Virus record (IMG/VR): IMGVR_UViG_3300031864_000221
Coordinates: 1 to 39,320 of that record
Reading direction: 5' to 3' (one strand)
Origin: a virus
Length of the DNA: 39,320 nucleotides
Part shown: positions 29,556 through 37,047 of the stretch, in pieces
How the letters are laid out: the number at the start of each line of letters is the position of its first letter
How positions within the stretch are numbered: position 1 is the first letter of the stretch
Translations under genes and position numbers: made by a program
Notes under the pieces: model-generated
Seen by the model: only the letters and a program-made list of their open reading frames with translations
The model's database searches: none
Told to the model about the DNA's origin: nothing

Positions 29556-30775
29556 AGCCTTTCTCCTTTCAAATATTCACAAGGCACATCAAATATTGGG
29601 CACATTTCCGGCAGAGACTTTTTAAACTCTGCCTCAAACCCTGCCCTCTGTTTATTTATGACTTCAAGATTTTCATTTAATTTGCCTTGTTGTTTCACCA
29701 AATCAAACAGATCGTTATATTCTCCTGTTTTAGCATCAATCTGTTTATCCAATTCAGATAGGCTATTTGCCTTGGATTCAAATTTTAATACAGTTGCATA
29801 CTTTGAGATTCTGTGTTCTAAGGCTACCAGGCCTTTTCCCAACCCTTCTAATTCCAGAAATTCGCCCCTTTTGGCATCTATTTGTTTAGCTTGATGAATT
29901 AATTTGTCAGCGAATTTTTTCTGTTGTAGCATTTCCTCAAACTTTTCAGATTGCTCTTTCAAGGACTGCAACTTGTCTATGAGAGATTCTAATTCATTAT
30001 GCTCGTCAACCTCGATATCAATTTGTTCGTTCAACTTTAATAATGCATTGGTGGCTTTTTCATGTTTAGCAACCTCATTCAATTTATCATATTCTTCACT
30101 TCGTGTTTTCAGATCAGTTGCCATGCCGGATAGAGAGGCATATTCAAGTTCAAGCCGTCTAATTACTACTTGCATCTTCTCTAACTTCACAAGCTGCTCT
30201 TCCGCCTCCGGCAACCAATCAAATGCCTTCAACTTCTCTATCTGACTTTCTTGATCTGCTTTTAACTTTGTACGATTTCCTTTTTCATCTCTCAGCATTT
30301 TTGCAATATTACTAATTGAACGATCAATGATTTCCAGGTTGACAGCATCGTTATAATGCTTAGCAACATCAGGAGGAGATTGCCCAAGTAAAAAAGGACC
30401 TTCAAGTTGGAATTGGATATTAGTCGGGCTGAAGTTGAGAACTTTTGCAACTGCCTCTGGCACTCCCTGCTTGAAGGATTTAAAGGGCTCTTTTTGGCCA
30501 ACTATTCGATAGAGATTTTCTGAATCAGACCGAAACCGTTCAACAGTTTGAGTTGTATCTTTATTATTAACTGCAAGTTGGGAAATGGTATCGCCACCCC
30601 AATATGATCGCAAGTCTTCTCCTGTGGGTCTATTGTTGGCAACCCAGTTTATGCCCCTTAAAATATTCGTTTTTCCAGAATCGTTTTCTCCCGTAATGAC
30701 ATTCACCCCAGGATGGAATTCAATGAGGGAATCTTTCCAGGAACGGAAGTTTATTAGCCTGATACTATTCAACAT
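29552..30775 (-). CDS. sbcC: N-terminal half of a split SbcC/Rad50-like ATPase
   Basis: The product (407 residues from the ATG at 30775; GAAGGAAA lies 9 bases upstream) has MLNSIRLINFRSWKDS, Walker A GENDSGKT (29-36), the Q-loop region (TNIQFQLEGPFLLGQSPPD) and then a long coiled coil (about 180-390). It ends at MCPIFDVPCEYLKGERL, a C-x6-C form of the zinc hook (normally CxxC) that joins two Rad50 arms. It has no signature or Walker B; those are in the separate protein at 27026-27643. So the ATPase is split at the hook. Confidence 0.85.
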   Translation of the reverse strand: MLNSIRLINFRSWKDSLIEFHPGVNVITGENDSGKTNILRGINWVANNRPTGEDLRSYWGGDTISQLAVNNKDTTQTVERFRSDSENLYRIVGQKEPFKSFKQGVPEAVAKVLNFSPTNIQFQLEGPFLLGQSPPDVAKHYNDAVNLEIIDRSISNIAKMLRDEKGNRTKLKADQESQIEKLKAFDWLPEAEEQLVKLEKMQVVIRRLELEYASLSGMATDLKTRSEEYDKLNEVAKHEKATNALLKLNEQIDIEVDEHNELESLIDKLQSLKEQSEKFEEMLQQKKFADKLIHQAKQIDAKRGEFLELEGLGKGLVALEHRISKYATVLKFESKANSLSELDKQIDAKTGEYNDLFDLVKQQGKLNENLEVINKQRAGFEAEFKKSLPEMCPIFDVPCEYLKGERL

Positions 30776-31304
30776 TTTGATGTTTCCTTCGCATTTCATT
30801 TGCTTTTTCTATCATAACTTCCCATTCCTTTGTCATTTTCCCGCTCTTTGGATATCCTGGTATTTTCCTTCTTCTGGAGTACATTTCAAAGTAATATTTT
30901 TTTACCCTGTTGTAATCCCTTTTGCCAAGTTTCTTAGCCTTTAATTTTTCATTTGGGTGAATATATTTCTGTGTCATCGGTGGATTTTCAAGATAGCTTG
31001 CAATATTCCTGAGCAATTCTGGCAGAGCAATAAATTTATTGAGCCCGTATCTTTTGTATAGCCGTGCAATTTTTCCCTCCATAACATTGGCTTGATTATG
31101 CAAAACGCCTCTCAATAAACCTTTACCGTCTTTCCCTACTTTTCCCTCTTCAATTTCTTTTCGGGTAATGTGCTTGTGATCGAAAACAGAGTCTTCAAAA
31201 AGGATTGCTTGTTTTAATATAGGACAAACGCCTCTTTGTTCTGTCCATTGTTTGTGGCGTAATTCTTTTAATTCATTCCAGTTTATTTGGACGAGTTTAC
31301 TCAT
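30765..31304 (-). CDS. Endonuclease VII-like (HNH fold) recombination nuclease
   Basis: The 179-residue protein has an endonuclease VII-like core: QRGVCPILKQ (about 23-32), FDHKHITRKEI (the D-H-x-H catalytic segment, about 41), then GLLRGVLHNQANVMEGKIAR (the RGLLC..CN equivalent). T4 gp49-type enzymes resolve branched DNA before packaging. The four zinc cysteines of T4 gp49 are mostly absent (CPIL for CxxC; HNQAN for CxxCN). The C-terminal half is basic. It is in the recombination operon next to SbcC and RecA-like genes. Confidence 0.75.
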   Translation of the reverse strand: MSKLVQINWNELKELRHKQWTEQRGVCPILKQAILFEDSVFDHKHITRKEIEEGKVGKDGKGLLRGVLHNQANVMEGKIARLYKRYGLNKFIALPELLRNIASYLENPPMTQKYIHPNEKLKAKKLGKRDYNRVKKYYFEMYSRRRKIPGYPKSGKMTKEWEVMIEKANEMRRKHQNVE

Positions 31305-31548
31305 TTGATATCACCAAATATTTTTTATCCCTGCTATGCCTACCAACTTCATACCCGTCTATTTTTCGTGTATGCACAATCGGCAAAACTCCTGTTATAT
31401 GATTTTCTAAATCTTTTTCTTCCTTGATAATAATTGTATGGGGATATATCCTTTTGCCTTGCCAATATGCCTGTGCCAATTCAATGTTTTTAGCAAGGAC
31501 AACCGATTCAGCCTCACCCTCATATGTTTTTGCGATGAAAATTGGCAT
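31297..31548 (-). CDS. Small hypothetical protein (83 aa)
   Basis: MPIFIAKTYEGEAESVVLAK, then AQAYWQGKRIYPHTIIIKEE and a polar C-terminus. AGGAGG, made by the last Arg codons of the upstream gene, lies before the ATG. The stop overlaps the endonuclease start. It may be related to the 71-residue protein at 28098. Function unknown. Confidence 0.62.
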   Translation of the reverse strand: MPIFIAKTYEGEAESVVLAKNIELAQAYWQGKRIYPHTIIIKEEKDLENHITGVLPIVHTRKIDGYEVGRHSRDKKYLVISNE

Positions 31549-31549
31549 T

Positions 31550-31879
31550 TTAAATCCTCCTTTTTCTTCTGATTGTGCCTAAAGGAGTCCCCACTCCTGT
31601 TCCTGTTGTTGACTCTTGTGCCCATTCAGGGTCTTCTTTTTTTAGATATTGATCAAAATTGGCTCGCACATCTTCTCCCTCTTGAATTACATCCTGCAAT
31701 AATTTCCGGCAGATTTTCATTCGCAATTCATCGGGGTTATCGTCTGGGCCAACGGTTCTGCTTTCTCCCATGCTAATTCTTATGGGCTCGAATTGATCTG
31801 GCTGAATGGTTCGTTCAACACTTACCCAAACTTTGTCTTCCAGGGCAGCAAGCAATTTTTCAATGTCTTCTTTAGTCAT
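31550..31879 (-). CDS. Hypothetical protein next to the recombinase (109 aa)
   Basis: A 109-residue acidic protein with an N-terminal helix (MTKEDIEKLLAALEDKVWVS), DELRMKICRKLLQDVI in the middle and an Arg-rich end (GTIRRKRRI) coded by AGA/AGG codons that double as the next ribosome site. Its ATG overlaps the stop of the RecA-like gene, so the two are co-translated. A helper of the recombinase is possible, but no family was recognised. Confidence 0.65.
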   Translation of the reverse strand: MTKEDIEKLLAALEDKVWVSVERTIQPDQFEPIRISMGESRTVGPDDNPDELRMKICRKLLQDVIQEGEDVRANFDQYLKKEDPEWAQESTTGTGVGTPLGTIRRKRRI

Positions 31880-33045
31880 TACTCAAACCTTCTTGATCTG
31901 CCAATTCTCATTGATTCTTCAACCTCCAGCCATGCCTTGCCTACAATTCTCTGCAATTCTTTTTCTGCCTGTTCTTTTTCAATCTTTTCAATTAGACCAG
32001 ACCTGCCTGCTTTCATGTCTAAGTCATGAGCAATAATAGTTTCCTTTTCCTTTTTCCACCATTTGCAGGCAACTAAAAAGTCAACATTTGCCGCTACATC
32101 ATCAATGCCATAATCGTCATATATATCAAATTCAATATTCCTTCTTTTCCCATTGAGTTTGTTTTTAGTGACTTCTGCTTTTGTTCTTGATCCGATTTGA
32201 TATTTGAGGCTTCCAACAGTTCGGGGTCGGCTTCCAATTTTATTCATCCAGACTTGATGGTATGAATAATAGTATGGAGACATTCCTCCTGATGTTGTTG
32301 TTTCTTTTTCACCAAATCCCCGCCCAATATTTGCCCGAAGTTGTTGAATAATAAAAAGGGCAGATTTTGTCTTTTTTAATTTGCTCCGAATCATTCTCAA
32401 GGCTTCGCCAATATGCTTGGCTTTTTCTGTTTTGTAACTGCCTTTCAACTCCTTTACTGCTTCAGCAGATTTCGCTTGTGCAATGGCATGTTTATACTCT
32501 TTTTCAAGTTCCTCCGATGTTGTCAATGAATCCAGAGAATCCAGAATATAGATAAAAGGTTTTTCAGAATCGGTACATAATCTTAAAATCGTTGCTTTGA
32601 AATCTTGAATTGTTTCTGATGGATTTGGTTCGTCGTCCTGATTTCCTGCTTCTATTCTGGCTTTAGAATTAATTATAATTCCATTTGGAGAAACCATCTT
32701 TCTGGAAAGCTTTTTGCCAAACAAATAAGGAATATCAATTCCAAGTGCATCTTCGCCATCATCATAAATGGGAATGTAATCATCAAACCGTTTGTCAGCA
32801 CAACATTCAGCAAGCATTGTCAGAACTTGCATTGTTTTTCCTGAGACTGACCCGCCAGGTAAAGTGACAATTTGGCCGAGCACAAATGCGCCTGTAGGAT
32901 CATCTGAACAGGCACAATTGAGCAAGGTAACGCCAGAGGGGATAAGTAAACTGGTATCAATTGGAAGGGGTCTTTCAGCTTTTCTCTTTGCTTCTGCTTC
33001 AACTTGTTCTGTCAAATCTGATCGGCGTCTATGAATCTCGGCCAT
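31879..33045 (-). CDS. RecA/UvsX-like recombinase
   Basis: This 388-residue protein has a RecA-type ATPase core: SLLIPSGVTLLNCACS before Walker A GGSVSGKT (64-71), the catalytic-Glu region IYDDGEDAL (93-101), Walker B FIYILDSLDSL (164-174), a FIIQQLR segment with the signalling Gln, and TTTSGGMSPYYYSYHQVWM downstream. It catalyses strand exchange in recombination-dependent replication. The neighbours (SSB-like protein, coiled-coil protein, endonuclease VII-like, SbcCD) form a T4-like recombination set. The N-terminus overlaps the HTH gene by 17 bases. Confidence 0.86.
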   Translation of the reverse strand: MAEIHRRRSDLTEQVEAEAKRKAERPLPIDTSLLIPSGVTLLNCACSDDPTGAFVLGQIVTLPGGSVSGKTMQVLTMLAECCADKRFDDYIPIYDDGEDALGIDIPYLFGKKLSRKMVSPNGIIINSKARIEAGNQDDEPNPSETIQDFKATILRLCTDSEKPFIYILDSLDSLTTSEELEKEYKHAIAQAKSAEAVKELKGSYKTEKAKHIGEALRMIRSKLKKTKSALFIIQQLRANIGRGFGEKETTTSGGMSPYYYSYHQVWMNKIGSRPRTVGSLKYQIGSRTKAEVTKNKLNGKRRNIEFDIYDDYGIDDVAANVDFLVACKWWKKEKETIIAHDLDMKAGRSGLIEKIEKEQAEKELQRIVGKAWLEVEESMRIGRSRRFE

Positions 33046-33226
33046 TGAGACCTCCAGTCAACATTTGTTCAAATTTCTGTTTATCTACCTTCCATCTCCC
33101 CCCAACTTTCAACCCCAGGCTATATCGTTTACACCAGTCAACAACCGTGAATTTGCCAATATGACCATATCCTTTTTCTTCATGCATTATGACTGCTTCA
33201 GCAGGTGTGATATATTCCTTTTTCAA
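33029..33226 (-). CDS. Small helix-turn-helix protein (excisionase-like fold, TTG start)
   Basis: The 65-residue protein reads KKEYITPAEAVIMHEEKGYG, KFTVVDWCKRYSLGLKVGGR, WKVDKQKFEQML: an HTH_17/excisionase-type winged helix pattern (GG-R-W-x-x-D after the recognition helix). It starts with TTG overlapping the TGA of the SSB gene, and its ribosome site is made by that gene's Arg codons. Such proteins bind DNA as regulators or recombination directionality factors. Placement inside a replication operon makes a regulator more likely. Confidence 0.68.
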   Translation of the reverse strand: MKKEYITPAEAVIMHEEKGYGHIGKFTVVDWCKRYSLGLKVGGRWKVDKQKFEQMLTGGLNGRDS

Positions 33227-34347
33227 GTTATTCTCCTTCTCCGAGGCTGCTCTGGAGGGCTTTCAGGAATGGATTCTTTAGGTTTATCAACAGGGGCCTT
33301 ATCATCATATGCCTTTGCACATGCATTATAAATCGTCTCTTCGCATTTCTCGCACTCTGGCAGGTTGTTGCAATCTTTTCCAAAAACCCCTCCATAGGGA
33401 CACTTAAAAGGGATGTCGTCTTCCAACTCCTTCTCTTCTTCTTTTACACTGTCAGATTTCAATTCTGAAGGAGACCCCCCTCCGATTCTTCTTCTTCTCT
33501 GAACTCCTGATCCTTGCTGTTCCTCTTCTCCTTCTTCTTCTTCTTCTTCTCCTTCTTTATCAGGATCAATTCCAAGATATGCCATTTTGACTTGCTCATA
33601 TGTTGGTATAATCAGCATAGCATCTAAGGAATGAGTCTTTTTCATTATAGCTTCTTCGTAAGGATCACGAGCAAGAAAATTGATACTGTGGGCTTCATGA
33701 AATGTATTTTTCCCAAGCCTCTTTTCCCTGGTTTTGAATTCAATGCTTCGACCATCAAGCAGATCCCAAAAAGTTGTAAGTCCATCTGGATCACTGTCTG
33801 TCGCTTCTTGAAGCATTTCTTCAAAAAGTTTGTAGGAAATATCAAACCCTAATTCAATCAATCCTGCTTCGCTGTTGTAATCATAGACATTGTAAAAACA
33901 GCGCCAAGAGGCATACAGAGATTTGATTTTCTTTTCGTTTTGTTCTGCCTCAGGCTTATCCCATTCTGCATACAATTGTTCACAAGCAAAACACCTCTGA
34001 CCGAATGCTTGCTGGAGACAAAGGTATTTATCATTGTTATCCCCAACATTGGAATGCACTGGAATTTCCAGTTTATAATCCCAATCTCCAATATCCAGGC
34101 CGGTTAATGTTCCTGATTTCATTCGCAAGTCTTTATACCAGGGCTGAGTGATTTCAAAAGGCAAAAGGTCAATGAGTCCTGTTTTTCCCTTCTCTAATTC
34201 AATGGCAAACTTATGGACAGGGCCATTTGCTTTGGAAAGATCAAGAACTGATTTCCTGCCCAGCCCTTTCTGGTCCCGTTCCTGGGCTCCTCTTTTGGTC
34301 CTATTCTTCAGTTTTTCGATTCTTTCTTCTCTCGTCTTTGTGCTCAT
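33223..34347 (-). CDS. Phage single-stranded-DNA-binding protein (gp32-like)
   Basis: The product (374 residues from the ATG at 34347 with AAAGGGGAAAG upstream; the frame reaches 34368) resembles large phage SSBs: a basic N-terminus, a core with KYLCLQQAFGQRCFACEQLY (a Cys cluster similar to the T4 gp32 zinc region), YNVYDYNSEAGLIELGFDIS and RLGKNTFHEAHSINFLARDP, and an acidic tract (EGEEEEEEGEEE, about 270) like the protein-interaction tail of SSBs. After this comes a second Cys-rich part (CPYGGVFGKDCNNLPECEKC) and an Arg-rich end. Gene order with RecA-like and clamp loader genes fits. Confidence 0.78.
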   Translation of the reverse strand: MSTKTREERIEKLKNRTKRGAQERDQKGLGRKSVLDLSKANGPVHKFAIELEKGKTGLIDLLPFEITQPWYKDLRMKSGTLTGLDIGDWDYKLEIPVHSNVGDNNDKYLCLQQAFGQRCFACEQLYAEWDKPEAEQNEKKIKSLYASWRCFYNVYDYNSEAGLIELGFDISYKLFEEMLQEATDSDPDGLTTFWDLLDGRSIEFKTREKRLGKNTFHEAHSINFLARDPYEEAIMKKTHSLDAMLIIPTYEQVKMAYLGIDPDKEGEEEEEEGEEEQQGSGVQRRRRIGGGSPSELKSDSVKEEEKELEDDIPFKCPYGGVFGKDCNNLPECEKCEETIYNACAKAYDDKAPVDKPKESIPESPPEQPRRRRIT

Positions 34348-34498
34348 AATACTTTCCCCTTTCTTCAAAAAATGTTTTGAAAATTACTTTTGAAACTATG
34401 CGGAAGATAACAGCAATGATAAAGAAAGCTGCAATCGCTGCAAAACAGACTGAGGCAATGATAAAAAAGTTATTTAATATAATGGAAAATCCTTCCAT
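34301..34498 (-). CDS. Small membrane protein overlapping the SSB start (65 aa)
   Basis: One long hydrophobic stretch (ILNNFFIIASVCFAAIAAFF, continuing IIAVIFRIVSKVIF) is followed by a highly charged tail (RGKYYEHKDERRKNRKTEE). The ATG follows the upstream TAA directly, with GAGGAA before it. The end overlaps the SSB coding region by 47 bases in another frame. Plausible single-span membrane protein; function unknown. Confidence 0.5.
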   Translation of the reverse strand: MEGFSIILNNFFIIASVCFAAIAAFFIIAVIFRIVSKVIFKTFFEERGKYYEHKDERRKNRKTEE

Positions 34499-35050
34499 TT
34501 ATTCTGTTCCTCGCCGTCTGCGCCTTTCATTAACTACTGCTCTACTGGTTTGAGTCTTTTTGTCCTGGGCCTCTTGCTGAATGCCTTGGCCTTGCTTGCC
34601 TGAGGCGATTTCCCTCTTTTCCCTTGGGGTTGAAAAATAATCACGGCTCCAAAGGATGACTTCATTTTCCAGGGCTGTTTTTCGATCATCCATTGCCTTC
34701 AGGGCATTTTTCGCCATATTGAGATCGTATTCCATATTGATCAATTCATTTTGGGCATCAGCATATTCCTTTTCAACAGTTTTTAACTGCGGATGGCCTG
34801 CTACAGTTGCATCAACTTGTTGAACTGTCATTTTAGGTTCTTGTGCCTTGATTTCTAAAATCAAGTTGCCTGTGGCCTCTTTTACATTTGTCTTTTTGAC
34901 ATCAATAAATTTAGCCTGTTGTTTGACCTGTTTATCCAAAAAGGCAACCTCATCAGCATATGCCTTTCGTTTGTATGCATGGCTACGCCACTCTTCATGT
35001 AGATCATCAAGGTCAATTGCTACATCTTCAGCAAAATTTAATTCTGACAT
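34499..35050 (-). CDS. Coiled-coil protein of the recombination cluster (183 aa)
   Basis: This 183-residue acidic/basic helical protein has two coiled segments (about 20-65 and 85-135: AYADEVAFLDKQVKQQAKF; NMEYDLNMAKNALKAMDDR style) and an Arg-rich end (NERRRRRGTE). It is encoded next to the SSB and RecA-like genes. In T4 the recombination mediator UvsY occupies such a niche; similar function is a guess based on position only. It stands first after promoter box P3. Confidence 0.65.
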   Translation of the reverse strand: MSELNFAEDVAIDLDDLHEEWRSHAYKRKAYADEVAFLDKQVKQQAKFIDVKKTNVKEATGNLILEIKAQEPKMTVQQVDATVAGHPQLKTVEKEYADAQNELINMEYDLNMAKNALKAMDDRKTALENEVILWSRDYFSTPREKREIASGKQGQGIQQEAQDKKTQTSRAVVNERRRRRGTE

Positions 35051-35080
35051 TTTAATTTCCCTTTATTTACTTATATATAT

Positions 35081-35091
35081 TATTATACTGA
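35081..35091 (-). promoter_or_regulatory. Promoter -10 box P3, TTCAGTATAATA type
   Basis: TTCAGTATAATA on the - strand (TATAAT at 35087-35082), 32 bases before the coiled-coil gene start. It shares AGTATAATA with P1, P2 and P4. No clear -35 box. Confidence 0.55.
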
Positions 35092-35115
35092 ATTTCCTTT
35101 CATATCCTAAAAAAA

Positions 35116-36084
35116 TTAAGAAAATACATCCGCACATGCTTTTGTCAATCCTGGCTTGCCTGTGTAGAAAAAATTGTCAGAAAAAGCGGTCAATACCAGA
35201 AGAGCACGGGTGAATGTTTGGTTATCAGGGCTGCTTTGTCCTAAAATTACTGTTTGCATGTATTTAAGTATTATGCGACGCACAACTTCTGGTTCTTCGA
35301 TAATCAAAAATTCCTTTGTCTTAGAATTATATAAAACTTTTCGGACATCATCCCAAGTACCCTTTAGCAATTTTCGACCTAATTCAAAGGCTTGTTTCTT
35401 CGTTGCCTCGCTTATCTGTACAGCATCAAGCATTTCTTCTGGGTTGAGGTCAATCACTTTATCCAAATACATTAAAGCTTGACCAGGGCTCCCGTCAGAG
35501 TTATTAGCAATTGCACTGATAACTTCATCTGAGACCCCTCCCTCTCCCTCTGCCTCTAATGTGCGTTTAATTAGAGTAATGATCTGGCCATTACTTAATT
35601 TCTTGAGATCAAAATGATGGACTCTCCTTTTTATGGCCGTATTTGCAAGAATTTTTTCACTTTCTGAGGTGCACATTAAAAAATAGACGTGAGAAGGAGG
35701 CATTTCCAAGGGCTTTTTCATCCCTTCCCAAAAATCTGGACTGGCCCTGTGACATTCCTCTAGAAAATAGATACGACACTTATTTGCCCTGTCCATTGGA
35801 TTAAAGATCATTGTTCTTTGAATCCCCCGTGCTGTATTTATCCCTCCCTCACTACTAGCGTTTATCTCTTGAAAATCCAAGTTTGATTCTTTTGGGGGGC
35901 ATCCTAATAGGTCAGAAACAATATATGCCAGAGTTGATTTCCCACAACCCGGAGGCCCTGTGAAAAGCCAGACATGCGGGATGTCTTTTTTTCGGTTGAG
36001 CAAAGTTTTTATCTCATTGATAATTGTCTCATTACCAATCATCTGATCAAGTTTGTTTAGTCGGTATGCTGTATGTAATGGCAT
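35116..36084 (-). CDS. AAA+ clamp loader ATPase (DnaX/RFC/gp44-like)
   Basis: This 322-residue protein has Walker A GPPGCGKST (43-51), Walker B region CRIYFLEECHRAS (103-115, with LEE instead of the usual DEx), a sensor-1 type segment FLMCTSESEKIL, and the Arg-finger-like IKRRVHHFDLKKLS, then the lid domain (GSPGQALMYLDKVID) and a C-terminal collar helix bundle. It loads the sliding clamp for the DnaE-type polymerase downstream. Only one clamp loader gene is visible. A weak AAAGGAAAATAAC site precedes the ATG. Confidence 0.87.
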   Translation of the reverse strand: MPLHTAYRLNKLDQMIGNETIINEIKTLLNRKKDIPHVWLFTGPPGCGKSTLAYIVSDLLGCPPKESNLDFQEINASSEGGINTARGIQRTMIFNPMDRANKCRIYFLEECHRASPDFWEGMKKPLEMPPSHVYFLMCTSESEKILANTAIKRRVHHFDLKKLSNGQIITLIKRTLEAEGEGGVSDEVISAIANNSDGSPGQALMYLDKVIDLNPEEMLDAVQISEATKKQAFELGRKLLKGTWDDVRKVLYNSKTKEFLIIEEPEVVRRIILKYMQTVILGQSSPDNQTFTRALLVLTAFSDNFFYTGKPGLTKACADVFS

Positions 36085-36086
36085 TG

Positions 36087-36251
36087 TTATTTTCCTTTCT
36101 CTTTTTGTTTTCTATTCATTGGAAGGTTAGTAATATAAGCATCACAATGACTGCAATAAGCAGCCTTTAAACCTATTGTTTTGACATTCGGGATTCCTAC
36201 AAATCCGCATTTTGGACACCGCAATTTATCCTTTTCTTTCCCTAATTTCAT
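36087..36251 (-). CDS. 54-aa zinc-ribbon protein
   Basis: The frame (MKLGKEKDKLRCPKCGFVGI, then KAAYCSHCDAYITNLPM) has two CxxC pairs 19 residues apart, typical of a zinc ribbon, with a Lys-rich tail (NRKQKEKGK) whose codons form the ribosome site of the clamp loader gene. It lies in the 170 bases between the 67-residue gene and the clamp loader. Confidence 0.65.
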   Translation of the reverse strand: MKLGKEKDKLRCPKCGFVGIPNVKTIGLKAAYCSHCDAYITNLPMNRKQKEKGK

Positions 36252-36254
36252 TTC

Positions 36255-36458
36255 TCAGACGAGGCCTTCCCTCTCTGCAAACCATAATTCAATCATAGCA
36301 GTTCCTGTATCGCCTTCATCTGGCCATTCTTTCATAAGGGATTTTGGAACATTGAACCTTCTATCACCATCATCAAACCACACTGACAGTTCAGTTTCTC
36401 CTGTATTTTCAACATCAAGCTCAACGAATTCAATGTCATCTATATCAATCGTTTCCAT
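36255..36458 (-). CDS. Small acidic hypothetical protein (67 aa)
   Basis: The product (METIDIDDIEFVELDVENTG, ELSVWFDDGDRRFNVPKSL, WPDEGDTGTAMIELWFAERE) is strongly acidic, with alternating hydrophobic residues suggesting a small beta sheet. It could mimic DNA or bind a zinc protein, but nothing is recognised. Tight spacing to both neighbours supports it. Confidence 0.6.
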   Translation of the reverse strand: METIDIDDIEFVELDVENTGETELSVWFDDGDRRFNVPKSLMKEWPDEGDTGTAMIELWFAEREGLV

Positions 36459-36716
36459 TTATTTTTCTCTCTCCCTTCTCTTTTGATTACAGATTTCCCT
36501 ACGCTCTTGGAAATCCATTAATGACTCTCCTGGCCTCATCTTTTTAGAAACTACTAATCCCTTTTTCGATGGAGTCCATTGATGATGTATTCTCTTTTTC
36601 ATTGTTTTGACTGCCCCTTGATAAACTTTCACCTTTTGTTGTTGGTTTAAATTAGGGTTGGCAAAGGCCAGTTTCATCGCTGCTTTGCGGATTTTCTTAA
36701 TTCGAGATTGGTTCAT
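36459..36716 (-). CDS. Small basic hypothetical protein (85 aa)
   Basis: A highly basic, helical product (RIKKIRKAAMKLAFANPNLN, QQQKVKVYQGAVKTMKKRIH, GLVVSKKMRPGESLMDFQER). No family recognised; nucleic acid binding is plausible from charge. Its start lies inside the 25-codon frame upstream, in a different frame. Confidence 0.6.
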   Translation of the reverse strand: MNQSRIKKIRKAAMKLAFANPNLNQQQKVKVYQGAVKTMKKRIHHQWTPSKKGLVVSKKMRPGESLMDFQERREICNQKRREREK

Positions 36717-36774
36717 TATATTTTTCTCTTTCCTTTTTTATTTTTTTTAAATCTCTATAAAAGATCATGTTCAT
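36697..36774 (-). CDS. Possible 25-residue peptide gene
   Basis: MNMIFYRDLKKIKKEREKYN is followed by five codons and TAA. AGGAGAAGTAAA lies before the ATG, right after the attC-like half site at about 36788-36813. It overlaps the start of the 85-residue gene. The layout repeats that of the cassettes near 20.1-21.3 kb, but the peptide could be a leader only. Confidence 0.4.
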   Translation of the reverse strand: MNMIFYRDLKKIKKEREKYNEPISN

Positions 36775-36786
36775 TTTACTTCTCCT

Positions 36787-36885
36787 TTTGTGTCTATCGC
36801 CTGAGCTAACCCGCCTTGAAGGTGCCAGTAAAAATATTATATGTTCAACACCTCTGCTCTATATGAGCAAGGCGGGCTTTAAGAT
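36787..36885 (-). other. Structured element with an attC-like (or D-arm-like) half site
   Basis: On the - strand AGCCCGCCTTG pairs with CAAGGCGGGTT, enclosing GCTC-ATATA-GAGC and AGGTG...CACCT, a three-way-junction type fold. It ends GGCGGGTTAGCTCAGGCGAT, which matches the R' half of attC-like site B at 18 of 20 bases (23 of 26 over the longer stretch), with GATAGAC in place of GTTRRRY. No R'' partner is seen. TAGCTCAGGCG also resembles a tRNA D-arm, so the origin is ambiguous. Confidence 0.45.
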
Positions 36886-37022
36886 GCTGGCAGACAGGAT
36901 TCGAACCTGCACGGGGCCAATTACGCCCCTGCTCAGTATTATCGTCTACCAATGGCAAGCCGTCTACTCCGCTACCTCTAAGTCTTTCATTAGTTTCACT
37001 TGCCAATTCCGCCACTGCCAGC
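36886..37022 (-). tRNA. tRNA-like gene, Leu-type ends with about 50 extra bases (probably broken or interrupted)
   Basis: The ends pair perfectly (GCTGGCAG at 37022-37015 with CTGCCAGC at 36893-36886). The 5' part TG-GCGGAATTGG is the start of a class II tRNA-Leu D-arm, and the 3' part GCAGGTTCGAATCCTGT is a normal T arm; GGGGC...GCCCC could be the long variable arm. The total of 137 bases exceeds the usual 85-90. A GGCAAG...CTTGCC hairpin flanked by ATTGG copies seems to sit in the D-loop. No convincing anticodon stem was found and CCA is not encoded. Confidence 0.5.
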
Positions 37023-37047
37023 ATAATTAAAATTTTCCTCTTTTCCC

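Noticed and set aside
30585-30944. 119-codon + strand frame across the SbcC start
   Set aside because: It overlaps two supported - strand genes, has no ribosome site and an implausible mixed composition.
33029-33226. HTH protein as an excisionase that would prove a temperate phage
   Set aside because: The fold is suggestive, but no integrase, attachment site or repressor is seen in the window and it lies in a replication operon; a lysogeny claim is not supported.
36788-36813. A second complete tRNA starting at GGCGGGTTAGCTCAG
   Set aside because: Only a D-arm-like stretch is present; no anticodon arm, T arm or matching acceptor follows before the ribosome site and the 25-codon frame.
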